A stretch of DNA of 64,000 bases from JAAYZX01 sp040770645. Lineage in GTDB: Bacteria; Actinomycetota; Thermoleophilia; RBG-16-64-13. The notes beneath the pieces are model-generated. The model ran no database searches. It had not been told where the DNA came from and worked only from the letters and a program-made list of their open reading frames with translations. The stretch covers positions 14,765 through 78,764 of the forward strand of contig JAXGIS010000010.1 in the NCBI GenBank assembly GCA_040770645.1, in the 5' to 3' direction. A program made the position numbers and the translations under genes. Below are positions 35,545 through 46,456 of this stretch, in pieces. How positions within the stretch are numbered: position 1 is the stretch's first letter; every line of letters begins with the position of its first letter.

Positions 35545-36054
35545 GTGCTTGCTCGGATCAAAAATGGATACGATCGCTTGGGCGGATGGTTTGCTGAGGC
35601 GGCTCTCTTTGTGCTACTCGCGGCAACCTTTTTCACTGTGGCAAACGCGATCGCTCGCCAGTTTCACAGCCCGGTGGGCGGAGCGACCGAGATAATCAGC
35701 TACTCGGCGGCGGCAATTATCGCTCTCTCATTGGCCTACTCACAAGCGATGCGAGTGCACACTGTGATAGACGTGGTCAGCGAGCATATGCCTAAGACAG
35801 CACGAGACATCACAAGAAGCATCGTGCTGCTGATAGCAAGCGTTGTCTTTCTAATTGCATCTTGGGAAATGATATCGCTTGCGATGAGTTGGCAAAGGAT
35901 GGGGCTTGTATCGGAGACACTGCGCATTCCTCATTACCCGCTACTCATCGCCATAGGGGTAGGCATTGCGCTGTTTGGTTTTCGGGTGGCTCTAGATTCA
36001 GTGGGCTACTTAGCCGAGTCCCTAGGCGGAGCCAGGAGGAAGCGCGATGAGTGA
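35545..36054 (+). CDS. dctQ: TRAP transporter small permease (DctQ type)
   Basis: About 169 aa with four hydrophobic segments (roughly 18-38, 52-72, 92-112, 133-153), as usual for DctQ, the small membrane subunit of tripartite ATP-independent carboxylate transporters. GTG 35545 is preferred over TTG 35542 by its 7-base spacing from GGGAGG. It overlaps dctM by 8 bases. Confidence 0.9.
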   Translation: MLARIKNGYDRLGGWFAEAALFVLLAATFFTVANAIARQFHSPVGGATEIISYSAAAIIALSLAYSQAMRVHTVIDVVSEHMPKTARDITRSIVLLIASVVFLIASWEMISLAMSWQRMGLVSETLRIPHYPLLIAIGVGIALFGFRVALDSVGYLAESLGGARRKRDE

Positions 36055-37345
36055 TGTTTCGGTTGCGCTGCTCGGGATTCTCATCCTGGTAATACTGTTT
36101 CTTCTGGAGATGCCGGTATCCTTCGCGATGCTGACGGTAGGATTCAGCGGCATATGGCTGATACAGGGCAGGGCCCAGGCCTTCAATGTTCTCGCCTTCG
36201 ACCTCTGGGAGCAGTTCTCGTCGTATGGGCTGAGTGTCATCCCGTTCTTCATATTGATGGGGAACATCGCATTTCGTTGCGGAGTGACGGATGATCTGTT
36301 CCGCACCGCCTATGTGTGGGTTGGCAGAGTCAAAGGCGGGATGGCCGTAACCACCATCATGGCCGCAACGGCTTTTGGTGCGATCTGTGGATCGACGACT
36401 GCGACGTGCGCCACCGTGGGCACGATAGCCCTTCCGTCGATGAAGCGCTACGGCTACTCTGATGCTTTGAGCACGGGTTCGGTTGCGGCGGGCGGCACGT
36501 TGGGGCCCATGGTTCCTCCCAGCGTCGTACTCATCGTAATCGGGCTGTTGTACAATCTATCTATCGCCAAGCTGTTCATTGCCGCCATCCCAGCGAGTCT
36601 CATTCTCTCGGGATGCTTCATCTCGACGGTTCTGTTCGTGTGCTGGGCCAAACCGACGATGGGACCTGCCGCCACGGAGCGTTCAACGTGGACGCAGAGA
36701 CTGAAGGCATTGGGTGGCGTCATCGAAACCCTTATCCTCTTCGTGTTTGTGATCGGCGGTATGTATGCTGGCTGGTTCACGCCAACTGAAGGGGGCGCGA
36801 TGGGGTCTTTTGGTGCCATCGTGATCGGGTTGGTGCGCAGGAAGCTGACGTGGCAGAAGTTGCGACTGGCTTCGATCGATACTATCAAGACATCCGCTAT
36901 GGTCATGTTGATCGTAGCAAGCGCTGTTGTCATGGGCCGTTTTCTCACGGTGGCGTATTTGCCTGCGACACTGGCCGATTGGGTGAGAAACCTTGCAGTT
37001 TCCCGGTTCTGGATACTGCTGATAGTCATTATCGTATACATAGTGGGCGGGATGTTCACGGATCCATTAGGCTTTCTGACTGTGACCCTGCCCGTGTTCT
37101 TCCCACTAGCGGAGAGCCTTGGGTATGATGCCATCTGGTTCTCGATTCTGCTCTGTGTGTTGACTGTGTTTGGAGCTATCTCGCCGCCTGTTGGTGTGAA
37201 CCTATATGTGGTCAAGGGCCTACGACCGGATGTGCCTATCGCTACGATCACGAAGGGTGCTCTATTGTTCGCACCTGCCTTCGTTCTCACGATTGCGCTT
37301 CTCATTGTCTTCCCGCAGATTGTCACCGCCATAGTGTCTGGATAA
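36047..37345 (+). CDS. dctM: TRAP transporter large permease (DctM type)
   Basis: 432-aa, about 12-segment membrane protein that carries solute in symport with Na+ or H+. Typical segments are the GILILVILFLLEMPVSFAML N-terminus, ATAFGAICGSTTATCATVGT, PMVPPSVVLIVIGLLYN, a cytoplasmic loop WFTPTEGGAMGSFGA and TDPLGFLTVTLPVFFPLAESLGYDAIWFSILLC. Start ATG 36047 within dctQ. Intact, unlike its neighbours. Substrates of TRAP systems are mostly organic acids; this one is followed by hyuA/hyuB rather than a simple acid-utilisation gene. Confidence 0.94.
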   Translation: MSDVSVALLGILILVILFLLEMPVSFAMLTVGFSGIWLIQGRAQAFNVLAFDLWEQFSSYGLSVIPFFILMGNIAFRCGVTDDLFRTAYVWVGRVKGGMAVTTIMAATAFGAICGSTTATCATVGTIALPSMKRYGYSDALSTGSVAAGGTLGPMVPPSVVLIVIGLLYNLSIAKLFIAAIPASLILSGCFISTVLFVCWAKPTMGPAATERSTWTQRLKALGGVIETLILFVFVIGGMYAGWFTPTEGGAMGSFGAIVIGLVRRKLTWQKLRLASIDTIKTSAMVMLIVASAVVMGRFLTVAYLPATLADWVRNLAVSRFWILLIVIIVYIVGGMFTDPLGFLTVTLPVFFPLAESLGYDAIWFSILLCVLTVFGAISPPVGVNLYVVKGLRPDVPIATITKGALLFAPAFVLTIALLIVFPQIVTAIVSG

Positions 37346-37651
37346 GCGAGATCTAGGTTCAGAACAGTTGCTCTGATGACGTGTTCGTAGGCTGAGGATG
37401 TGCACGCAGGTTGGGCCCGGGATTCCGCTGGATCTGATCCGTGCACAAACCTCGCGCAGGAGCACGTGCGGTCGCCGATGATGGTGTGTGGTGCCCTGGT
37501 CGCTTTCATTGTTGAGTTTGGTGGGAGAATTTGAAACTACGCAAATGGGTAGGTGCCGAATCCGCCTGGAACACACACACTGTAGACGGTTGAGCAATAT
37601 GTCAGAACGCTCGCTGTTCAGAAGTCAGGAATTGGTACTGGGGGGTAGGGC
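37346..37651. other. non-coding gap dctM to hyuA
   Basis: No ORF with coding character on either strand. It is less GC-rich than flanking genes. The end carries GGGGGGTAGGG just before the hyuA ATG, a strong ribosome-binding site. A promoter for hyuAB may lie here but I see no convincing -35/-10 pair. Confidence 0.4.
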
Positions 37652-39717
37652 ATGAAGTATGTCGTTGGGGTGGACACGGGGGGCACCTTCACGGATCTCA
37701 TCTCAGTGGATGAGAAGGGTGATTACGTCATCGTCAAGACGCCGTCCACGCCGGATGATCCATCGCTTGCCGTGATCGAGGCTCTACGGCAGGCATCGGA
37801 CAAGCAGGGCCTCGACTTCAAGGAGTATCTCTCCAACGTCTCGAGGATATGTCACGGCACAACAGTCAGCACGAATACCGTTCTGACGTGGACGGGGCCA
37901 AGGTTGGGCTCATGTGCACGGAAGGGTTCCGTGACACTCTGGCCATTAGGTTTGGGATACGTGAGGACCCCTATGATTACACAGTGCCACAGCCCAAGCC
38001 TCTGGCGCCCCGCTACTTACGCGTGCCGATCGAAGAGCGGATCAAATGGGACGGATCGGTGATCACCCCGCTCAATGAGGAACAGGTGCGCGAGACCTGC
38101 CGTTACTTCCTTGAGCAGGGAGTGCAGGCGGTCGTGGTGGGGTTCGTTTGGTCTTTCCGGAACGAGACACACGAGAAGCGGGCTGTGGAGATCTGTCGTG
38201 AGGAGATGCCCGGCATATACGTTATCGGCTCGTGCGACATCCAGCCCGAGATCCGGGAGTACTGGCGTATCAGCACGGCAGTTCTCTCTGCCTACGTAGG
38301 GCCTGCTTTGGCGCGGTATCTAACGCATATGATGCAGACACTGGACGAACATGCATTCGGCGGCCAGTTGCTCATCACCCAATCCAACGCAGGGGTGATG
38401 TTCCCTGAGATCGCGATGGAACAGGCGGCGCGGACGCTTCTATCCGGCCCTGCTTGTTCCAGCCGCTGCGGCGTATATCGCGGCGCCGCTAAATATCAAC
38501 AACCTGGTGACTTGTGATATGGGGGGCACCAGTTTCGACGTGGCCCTCATCAAAGATCAGAAGCCCGCCACAGCGCTGGAAACAGCGGTTGGAGGTGTGT
38601 ATCACCTACGTCTGCCGATGGTTGACGTGCACACCATTGGCGCCGGAGGTGGGTCCATTGGTTGGCTCGATAGCATGAACGTGCTGCACATGGGGCCGGC
38701 GAGTGCGGGTGCCGATCCGGGGCCCGCGTGTTATGACCGGGGCGGTGAAGAACCCACAAGCACCGATGCCGACTTGGTGCTGGGCTACTTAGACGATGAG
38801 TACTTCTTAGGCGGCCAGATGACCGTAAACAAGGCCCTGGCCGAGAAGGCTATCAAGACCAAGATTGCAGATCCTTTGGGGATCTCTGTTGTGGATGCTG
38901 CGCGGGCAATGCGAAAGATCATCGATCATAGTATGTCTGACGCCATCTCCGAGATCTCCGTCCAACGGGGTGAGGATCCGCGCCGGTACGCGCTGGTGGC
39001 AGCCGGTGGGGCGGGTCCAGTGCACATAGCGGACCTAGCCCGCGTGCTCAACATCCCGCGTATCGTCGTACCGCGCAACTCGTCCATCTTCTGCGCCATC
39101 GGGAGCATCATCGCCGATTTGCGACACGATCTGGTGACGTCAGTGGTGACCCGCACCACCGGGGCCGATGTGGATATGCTGAACCGGGTATTCGGAGAAA
39201 TGAAGAGCCTAGGTGACTCGTACCTGGATCGGGAGGGCATTGCACCGCGTGATCGCTACTACCGTCGGTCGATCGACATACGCTATTTGGGCCAGTTTCA
39301 CGAAGTGGAACTCGGTATCACAGAGGCAGACTTGACACCTCAGATACTCCAGCAGGCGGTTCAGGATTTCCACCGAAGCATGAGGAGTTGTACGCCTACA
39401 ATGAACCGGAGTCGGAGACCGAGATGATCAACCTTCGGCTTGCAGTGTTCGGCAACGTGGTGCCGCCGGCCCGCAAGGCCAGGGACGAAGCGGCCATGCT
39501 TGATGCGGAGCGGTACATCAAGGGCCAGCGCCCTGTCTTCTTTGAAGAGAAGATGGGGTTCGTATCAACGTTCATCTACGATGGCGACGCCATGCAGGTG
39601 GGCAACATCGTTGTAGGCCCGGCGATTGTCGAGCAAACCACCACCATCGTGGTTCCACCGGGCTGGCGGCTTGACGTGACCGAGTACGGCGACTACGTCA
39701 TGGCGCTGCACGCCTGA
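37652..39717 (+). CDS. hydantoinase/oxoprolinase family subunit A (HyuA-like), three frameshifts
   Basis: ATP-dependent ASKHA-fold subunit, 688 aa when restored. VVGVDTGGTFTDLISVD (phosphate 1), CHGTTVSTNTVLTWTG, GLMCTEGFRDTLAI, TLLSGPAVPAAAAY, CDMGGTSFDVALI, VDVHTIGAGGGSIGWLD, GADPGPACYDRGG and VAAGGAGPVHIADLA follow in family order. Shifts are a lost G near 37896, an extra T near 38453, and a lost A near 39376. The family includes N-methylhydantoinase, 5-oxoprolinase and acetone/acetophenone carboxylase subunits; sequence alone does not choose. With HyuB, a CoA ligase and a TRAP importer, an amide-ring or ketone substrate is plausible. Confidence 0.87.
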
Positions 39718-39742
39718 CCGGCAGACGGAGAGGAGATACGCG

Positions 39743-41528
39743 ATGGCCAGTTCTAAGGACTTCCAACTGCAGACCGATCCCGCCGATTTCACGGTGCTGA
39801 CCTCCGCCATGTTCACGGTGGCCCGAGAAATGGGCAAGAACATGGAACGCACGGCTCGTGCCCCGGTCTACTTCTCGGCGCACGATTTCGTTACCACCAT
39901 CGTGAGCAGGGATTACGAACTCGTGGCGCTCGCTGAGTACATACCCGTGCTGACGGGAGCCACACCCTTCGCAGTCCGGGCCGTGGACCAGTATTTCCAG
40001 GGCGATATCCACGAGGGTGATGTCTTCCTGGTCAATGATCCGTACACCATGGACGCCGGGAATCAGATGGCAGACTGGGGTCTCGTCTACCCGGTATTCC
40101 ACAACGGCAAGCATGTGCTGTGGGTGGGGAACAAAGCCCATCAGCAGGATACCGGCGGCGGTGTACCTGGTGGTTACAATCCTGGGGCGCTCGACGTTTA
40201 CGCGGAAGGCCTGCGCATCCTCCGCTGCGCATCTTTGAAGGCGGCAAGGAGCGCAAGGACGTCTTCAATCTCATCATGACCAACGTGCGCATACCCGGCG
40301 CACAGCGCGGGGATCTGATGTCGATGATTGGCGCGGCACGGGTGGGTGAGCGTCGGCTCAAAGCCCTCTATGATCTGTACGGCGCAGATGCGATGACGGT
40401 TTTCATCGAGGACCTGCTGAACTATGGCGAGTTCATGATGAGGGAAGCGATCTCGGATCTGCCGGACGGTGTCTATCACAGCGAGATTCTCGGAAGGGAG
40501 GGGTCGGTACCCATTGTCTGTGACCTCACCATCAGAGGCGACGAGATGGTGGTGGACTTCAGGGGCAGTGGGCCCCAGGTTCCGGCGTACATAAACAGTC
40601 CTATCGCCAACACCACCAGCTCTGTGTACATGGCGTTGATGACGTCGGTGGGCAAGCGCATACAGTACCGTTGTGGGGCTGCTACAGGCCGGTGACCCTT
40701 CTCACCACTCCCGGTACCATCACGCACGCCGACTACCCCGCCACACACGGCAACTGCACCAATTTCATTGCCAAGCAGATCATAGAAGCCGTGTGGGATG
40801 TGTTGGCGCAGGCCGCTCCCGAGGAGACGCCTGCCGGTTGGGGCTCCATCAACTACTGGGTGTTCTCCGGTATTGACCCGCGCCGGAACGAGGGCTACGG
40901 AAGTCCGGACTTCCAGGCATGCTCCAGTGGGGCAGGTGCAATTTGGGGAGTGGACGGCTGGTCCACCAACGGGCCGACCATTTGCTCTGGGACGCTCTAC
41001 TACCCAGAGATCGAAGTGGCCGAAGGTATCTATCCGGCCATCTGGAAGCGCTGGGAGTGGGCTACAGATTCGGGTGCTCCGGGGAGGTGGCGCGGCGGGA
41101 TGGGGGTCCACAATGAGTGGGTGTGCGACTCCGACCCGCAGCCGATCCACTTAGCGTATGCAGGGGAACCTTTCGACTACCGGGTGGCGCCGGCGCCGGC
41201 AGGTGGGAGGTTGCCGAAACCGAATGCCAAGACTCTGCTGTTTGCCAACGGCAAGCTGGAGACCCAGGAAGAGGTGCGCGCCCGCATGCTGTATCAGCTA
41301 CACAACGGTGACATGGTGATCGATTACGTTCAAGGCGGCGCTGGTGTTGGCGACCCCTTGGAGCGCGATGCCAACCTGGTGTTGGAGGATGTGCGTGACG
41401 AACTGGTGTCCCTGGACAGCGCTCGGAATGACTACGGGGTGGTCATAGAGCCGGAGACGATGAAGGTGGACGAGGAAGCAACCAAAGCGCTACGGGCCGA
41501 GATGTCCTCGGCGGCGAGTAACGCGTAG
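39743..41528 (+). CDS. hydantoinase/oxoprolinase family subunit B (HyuB-like), two frameshifts
   Basis: Catalytic partner of HyuA, about 595 aa restored. The N-terminus has MGKNMERTARAPVYF, the conserved DVFLVNDPYTMDAGNQMADW and GNKAHQQDTGGGVPGGYN; the middle GDEMVVDFRGSGPQVPAYINSP; the end GAPGRWRGGMGVHNEW and YVQGGAGVGDPLERD. Lost bases near 40219 (joining GLRI to PPLRIFEGG) and near 40675 explain the breaks. 25 bases after hyuA with GGAGAGG upstream. A 15-bp hairpin follows the stop. Confidence 0.87.
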
Positions 41529-41550
41529 AAGTTGCCCCCACGGCACACGG

Positions 41551-41587
41551 TTGAGGCCCCGCCCAGCTCCCTTGGGCGGGGCCTCAA
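41551..41587 (+). terminator. strong hairpin after hyuB
   Basis: TTGAGGCCCCGCCCA, 7-base loop, TGGGCGGGGCCTCAA: a perfect 15-bp stem 22 bases beyond the hyuB stop, followed by a C run rather than T. It probably ends or attenuates the hyuAB message before the ligase gene. Confidence 0.6.
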
Positions 41588-41648
41588 CCCCCCCGCTACA
41601 ACGTGCGCGCCGGGTGGCCGGACCCTTGCGCGGGATGAGAGGTGACAC

Positions 41649-43249
41649 ATGGTAATAGGAGAAGCGCTGGCGCGCGCAGCGCGCAACTACGCGGGAAAGC
41701 TTGCGCTGAGAGACATGTACGGGAAATGCTTCCCGGCCGGATACAGCCTGACCTTCGCCGAACTCGACACAATCACCAACCGGCTGGCGCGCAACTTGCT
41801 CAAGCTGGGTCTGGTCCCAGGTGACCGTGTATCCGTCCAAACCGGCACCGGTGCCGGCCACGTCCTTTCTCTGCTCGCATTGGCCAAGGCCGGTTTGGTG
41901 ATTGCGCCGATTGACCGTACCTACGTGGGAGAGGAGATCACGTATCAGGTCAACGATGCGGGATCGCGGGCGTACATCGTGGATGCCGACATCTATGAGG
42001 AGAGGGTGAAGCCGCTTCGAAGTGCACTGCCCTGGCGAGAACACTACATCGGGATCGGCGAGAAGGTGACAGAGGGTTTGGGCCTGGAAGAACTCACAGG
42101 AGATGGTCCGGAAGACCCACCGGCTGTTGATATAACCGAAGACCACGTGGTCACACTCATTTACACCAGCGGCACCACCGGGCGGCCCAAAGGCGTGCCG
42201 CTCACGCACCGCAACTGGTTGGCAAGCGCTTCCACCTGGGTGGCAGAGCTTGGGATCAGCCCCTACTGGAACTGGCTACTGGTGATGCCTGTGCACACTT
42301 CTGGGGGTACCGGCCTGTCCCTGGTGTCGACCATGCGCGGGTGCTCGCTCATCATGAGTAACCCCGATCCAGCAAAAGTTCTGTCAATTGTTGAGCAGGA
42401 GAAGATCAACTTCAGCCAGTTCAGCCCCACGCTCCTGGCCAACATCATCCACCATCCCCAGGCGAGGACCACCGACTTTTCCAGCTTCAGACGTTGGTTC
42501 ACCTCAGCAGCGCCCATCTCGGCCACTCTCCTGGCCGAAGGGGCTCAGTATTTGGGTGAGCACTTCACCAGTTGTATGGAACCACCGAGACGGCTTTGTT
42601 GGGGACTGTGCTGCGACCAGAGGAGGTATCGGTGGAAGGGCCGACCTCCGTGCGGTTGCCCTCGGTGGGTCGTGCCTGCTGGGGTTACCTGACCAAAGTG
42701 GTTGACGAGGAAGGTAACGAGGTGGGGCCGGGAGGTAGTGGCGAGCTCGCCATCAGTGGCCCCGGGGTAGGGGATGGATACTGGCGGAAGCCCGAGGCTG
42801 ACGACTTCCGCGACGGTTGGTGGTACTCGGGCGACATTGTCAGGGTGGATGAGGACGGATTCTTGTACGTGATCGATCGTAAGAAAGACATGATTCTGTC
42901 TGGGGGAACCAACATCTACCCGAGGGAGGTGGAGGACGTGCTTTCCACTCACCCGGCCATTCATATCGTGGCCGTGGTGGGGGTGCCCGACGACAAATGG
43001 GGAGAGTCGGTCAAGGCGGTGGTGGTCCTGAGAGACGGGGAAAACGTCACTGGAGAAGAAATCATCGAGTGGTGCAAAGACAAGATGGCCTCGTACAAGA
43101 AGCCGAAATCGATAGACGTAATCCCACTCGAAGAGATGCCACTTATGGGGGGCGGCTACAAGGTATTGCGTCGAGAGCTGCGCGATCGGTACCGCAAGCG
43201 GTACCAAGAGCAGAAGCAGGGCAAGGTCGAGAGCTGGGGGGCGGTGTGA
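41649..43249 (+). CDS. AMP-forming acyl-CoA ligase, one frameshift
   Basis: Adenylate-forming enzyme (about 533 aa) activating a carboxylic acid to its CoA thioester. A3 core motif YTSGTTGRPKGVP, A5 YGTTETALLG, A7 GWWYSGDIVRVDEDGF, A8 DRKKDMILSGGTNIYPREVED and A10 region SYKKPKSIDVI with the final catalytic-Lys segment GGGYKVLRRELR. One C lost near 42569 (ACCAG for ACCCAG) separates the halves. Position after hyuAB and before an acyl-CoA carboxylase suggests activation of the product or substrate of the island. Confidence 0.88.
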
Positions 43250-43292
43250 TCGGCCTGCCCACCGGGTTGCACGGCTACTCAAGGATGGGGTC

Positions 43293-44861
43293 ATGACGAA
43301 GTACGCGACGATGGGGGAGTTGACCGAGAAGATGCGTGCGGCCAATGAGGCCGCGTACCTTCCCGGGTCGGCCAAGGGATACGAGAAACTCAAAGTCGAT
43401 GGGAAGCTCAATGCCCGGGAGCGGTTGGATGTGCTGCTGGACCCCGGGAGCTTCGTTGAGCTGGGGCGACTGGCTCAAAGCACGCAACACGAGTTCGGCA
43501 TGGACCGGAAGAAGGTGCCGGGCGACGGGATCATAATCGGACACGGCACCATTGACGGGCGCATGGTATGCGTGTACTCCCAAGACGGCACGGTGTTGGG
43601 GGGATCGGTGGGCGTCTTCCACGGGCGCATGATGACCGAGATCACCGATTTGGCCATCAAGTGCGGGGTCCCCGTCATCAACCTCATGGACTCACCGGGC
43701 GCGCGCATCCAGGAGGCGCTGGGTGAGGTCTACGGTCCGCCCAACATCTTCTACCAGAACGTGCGCGCGTCGGGGGTGGTGCCACAGATCTCGGCGGTGT
43801 TCGGCAACGTGGCCGGCTTGGTCATCTATTCAGCTGCGTTGACGGACTTCATCTTCATGGTGGACCAGACGTCGCACGCACTCATCACCGGTCCCGAGGT
43901 CATCCGCACCATCTCCGGCGAGGACATCAGCATGGAGGATCTGGCCGGGGCGCGCGTCCACGGTGAGAAGACGGGCATTGCCGACTACGTGGCGGCCGAC
44001 GAGGTGGACTGCCTGCTGGCGGTGCGCCGACTGATTTCATTCCTGCCCGCCAACAACGTGGAGGGGCCGCGCCGGGTGGAGGTCCAAGACGACCCCTACC
44101 GGCCGATGGTCAAGGCCGGTGAAGTGGTGCCGGTGGATCCGGGGCTGGCGTTCGATATGCACGACCTCGTGACCGAATTCGTGGACAACGAGGAGTTCTT
44201 TGAGATCGAACCGGACTTCGCGAGCGAGCTGATCATCGGCTTCGGCCGGCTGGCCGGCACCACGGTGGGCATCTTCGCCAACAACCCGCTCCACTTGGCC
44301 GGCAGCCTGACGGTTGATTCCTCGGACAAGTTCGCCCGATTCATGCGTTTCTGTGACGCCTTCAATATCCCCTGCATCATGTTTGTGGATGTGCCCGGAT
44401 ACTTCCCGGGGATTGATCAGGAGCACCGGGGCATCATCAACCACGGGGCCAAGGTGCTGTACGCGCTTTGTGAGGCCACGGTGCCCAAAATCAGTATCGT
44501 GGTGCGCAAGTGCTACGGTGGCGGCATGCTGGCCATGGGCGGTCACAAGAGCCTGCGTATCGACCAGGCGTTCGGTTGGCCCACGGCGGAGTTGGCCACC
44601 ATGGGCGCCGAGGCGGCGGTCAACGTTCTCTACGGCGCAGACATCCGGGCTGCGGCCGACCCGGAGCAGCGCCGGTTGGAACTGCTGCAGGAGTATCGGG
44701 AGGAGCACTCCAATCCGGTGCGCGCGGCCAACAAGCGGTTCTTGGACGATGTCATCTCCCCGGCCGAGACCCGGGCGCGGGTGGTGCGGGCCTTGGAGCT
44801 GCTGGCGCGGAAGAAGGACGACCCGTTGCCGGCGCGCAAGCACGGCAACATACCGCTGTGA
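43293..44861 (+). CDS. acyl-CoA carboxylase, carboxyltransferase subunit
   Basis: 522-aa biotin-dependent carboxyltransferase (propionyl/methylmalonyl-CoA type). Conserved blocks: KLNARERLDVLLDPGSFVE, DGTVLGGSVGVFHGRM, NLMDSPGARIQE, TGPEVIRTISGEDISMEDLAGARVH, NNPLHLAGSLTVDSSDK, FVDVPGYFPGIDQEHRGIINHGAKVLYA and GGHKSLRIDQAFGWPTAELATMGAEAAVN. Could be propionyl-CoA carboxylase or run as a decarboxylase subunit; no membrane Na+-pump beta subunit is seen nearby, so carboxylation is favoured. Followed by biotin carboxylase and carrier genes. Confidence 0.92.
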   Translation: MTKYATMGELTEKMRAANEAAYLPGSAKGYEKLKVDGKLNARERLDVLLDPGSFVELGRLAQSTQHEFGMDRKKVPGDGIIIGHGTIDGRMVCVYSQDGTVLGGSVGVFHGRMMTEITDLAIKCGVPVINLMDSPGARIQEALGEVYGPPNIFYQNVRASGVVPQISAVFGNVAGLVIYSAALTDFIFMVDQTSHALITGPEVIRTISGEDISMEDLAGARVHGEKTGIADYVAADEVDCLLAVRRLISFLPANNVEGPRRVEVQDDPYRPMVKAGEVVPVDPGLAFDMHDLVTEFVDNEEFFEIEPDFASELIIGFGRLAGTTVGIFANNPLHLAGSLTVDSSDKFARFMRFCDAFNIPCIMFVDVPGYFPGIDQEHRGIINHGAKVLYALCEATVPKISIVVRKCYGGGMLAMGGHKSLRIDQAFGWPTAELATMGAEAAVNVLYGADIRAAADPEQRRLELLQEYREEHSNPVRAANKRFLDDVISPAETRARVVRALELLARKKDDPLPARKHGNIPL

Positions 44862-44884
44862 GCCGGGGCGGAGGGGAGGCGGCC

Positions 44885-46444
44885 GTGTTCAAGAAAGTGC
44901 TGGTGGCCAACCGGGGAGAGATAGCACTGCGGGTGCTCCGGGCCTGTCGGGAGTTGGGCATCACGTCCGTGGCCGTGTACTCGGAGGCCGACAGATTGGC
45001 GCCACACGTTCGCTATGCCGACGAGGCCTACTGTCTGGGTGGTGCGGCCTCCGCCGACAGCTACCTGCGCATCGATCGCATTCTGGAGGTGGCGGAGCGC
45101 AGTGGCGCCGACGCGATTCACCCCGGCTACGGGTTCTTGGCCGAGCGACCCGACTTCGCGGCCGCCTGTGAGGACGCGGGGTTGACGTTCATCGGTCCCA
45201 ACAGCCGGGCCATGGCCATGCTGGGCAGTAAGACCGAGGCCAGGCGCACCATGCTGGCCGCGGGGGTGCCGGTTATCCCCGGCATGGACCATGGGTGTGG
45301 CAGCGTGGAGGAGGGTCAGGCCTTCGCGTGTCAAGTGGGGTTCCCGGTGATGCTCAAAGCCGCGGCCGGAGGCGGCGGCAAAGGCATGCGCACTGTCAAC
45401 TCGGCCGATGAGTTCCCGGATGCCTTCACGCAGGCCAAGGCAGAGGCCGGTTCGGCGTTCGGTGACGACACCGTCTTCGTGGAGAAGCAGATCGTGGGGC
45501 CGAGGCATATCGAGTTCCAGATCCTCTGCGACAACTACGGCAACGCCGTTCACCTCAATGAGCGCGAGTGTTCCATCCAACGCCGACACCAGAAGTTGGT
45601 GGAGGAATCGCCTTCGGCCATCATGACGCCCGAGTTGCGCGAGCGCATGGGCGCCGTGGCCGTGAAGGCGGCGCTGGCTTCCGGTTATACCAACGCCGGC
45701 ACCGTGGAGTTCCTGGTGGACAGGGATCGCAACTTCTACTTCCTGGAGGTCAACGCACGGCTACAGGTGGAACACCCTGTGACGGAGATGGTTACAGGCG
45801 TCGATCTGGTGAAGGCGCAGTTTGCGGTGGCGGCGGGGGAGAGGCTATGGTTCACGCAGGACGATGTCCGGCTGAACGGCTCGGCCATCGAGTGTCGTAT
45901 ATGCGCGGAGGATCCGTATGAGGGGTTCTTCCCCTCGTCGGGCCTGGTGGAGCTGCTGCTGGAGCCGGCCGGCCCCGGTGTACGTCTGGAGAGCGGTCTG
46001 CGCGAGGGGCAGGAGGTCTCCCTCTACTACGATCCGCTTGTGGCCAAGCTCATCGTGTGGGGTGCCGATCGCATGGAGGCTATTGAGCGCACACGACGGG
46101 CTCTCAGCGAATATGAGGTCTATGGCATCAAGACCACCATTCCCTTCCATCGACAGGTCATGACCGACGCTGGGTTCATCGCGGGCGAGTTCGATACCGG
46201 CTACATCGACAGTCGTAGGTTGGACGAGGTGCCCAAACGGCCGGGCGCGGCGCAGGTGGCTGCTGTGGCGGCGGCCTTGCTGGCGCAATACAGTGGCGGG
46301 TCAATGTTGGGGAGGCCGGTCGTGGGGGTGCAGCCGGATCGGTCTCGATCTTGGCTTCCGGGACCACGGATAGATCATTGCCCGGTGGCCATACCGACGG
46401 TGGTGGGCTCGATCCGTGGCTGTCACGGGTGTACGTGGATATGA
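44885..46444 (+). CDS. acyl-CoA carboxylase, biotin carboxylase subunit
   Basis: ATP-grasp enzyme carboxylating biotin on the carrier protein. From GTG 44885: KKVLVANRGEIALRVLRACRELG, ADAIHPGYGFLAERPDFA, KAAAGGGGKGMRTV (Gly-rich ATP loop), VEKQIVGPRHIEFQI, ERECSIQRRHQKLVEESPS, FLEVNARLQVEHPVTEMVTG. The biotin-carboxylase C domain ends near residue 450; the last about 70 residues look like low-similarity linker, ending GCHGCTWI, and may hide a small shift. 519 aa. The GTG is coupled 23 bases after the carboxyltransferase stop; a longer upstream reading is out of register with the family. Confidence 0.92.
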   Translation: MFKKVLVANRGEIALRVLRACRELGITSVAVYSEADRLAPHVRYADEAYCLGGAASADSYLRIDRILEVAERSGADAIHPGYGFLAERPDFAAACEDAGLTFIGPNSRAMAMLGSKTEARRTMLAAGVPVIPGMDHGCGSVEEGQAFACQVGFPVMLKAAAGGGGKGMRTVNSADEFPDAFTQAKAEAGSAFGDDTVFVEKQIVGPRHIEFQILCDNYGNAVHLNERECSIQRRHQKLVEESPSAIMTPELRERMGAVAVKAALASGYTNAGTVEFLVDRDRNFYFLEVNARLQVEHPVTEMVTGVDLVKAQFAVAAGERLWFTQDDVRLNGSAIECRICAEDPYEGFFPSSGLVELLLEPAGPGVRLESGLREGQEVSLYYDPLVAKLIVWGADRMEAIERTRRALSEYEVYGIKTTIPFHRQVMTDAGFIAGEFDTGYIDSRRLDEVPKRPGAAQVAAVAAALLAQYSGGSMLGRPVVGVQPDRSRSWLPGPRIDHCPVAIPTVVGSIRGCHGCTWI

Positions 46445-46456
46445 GGAGGTCGGGCC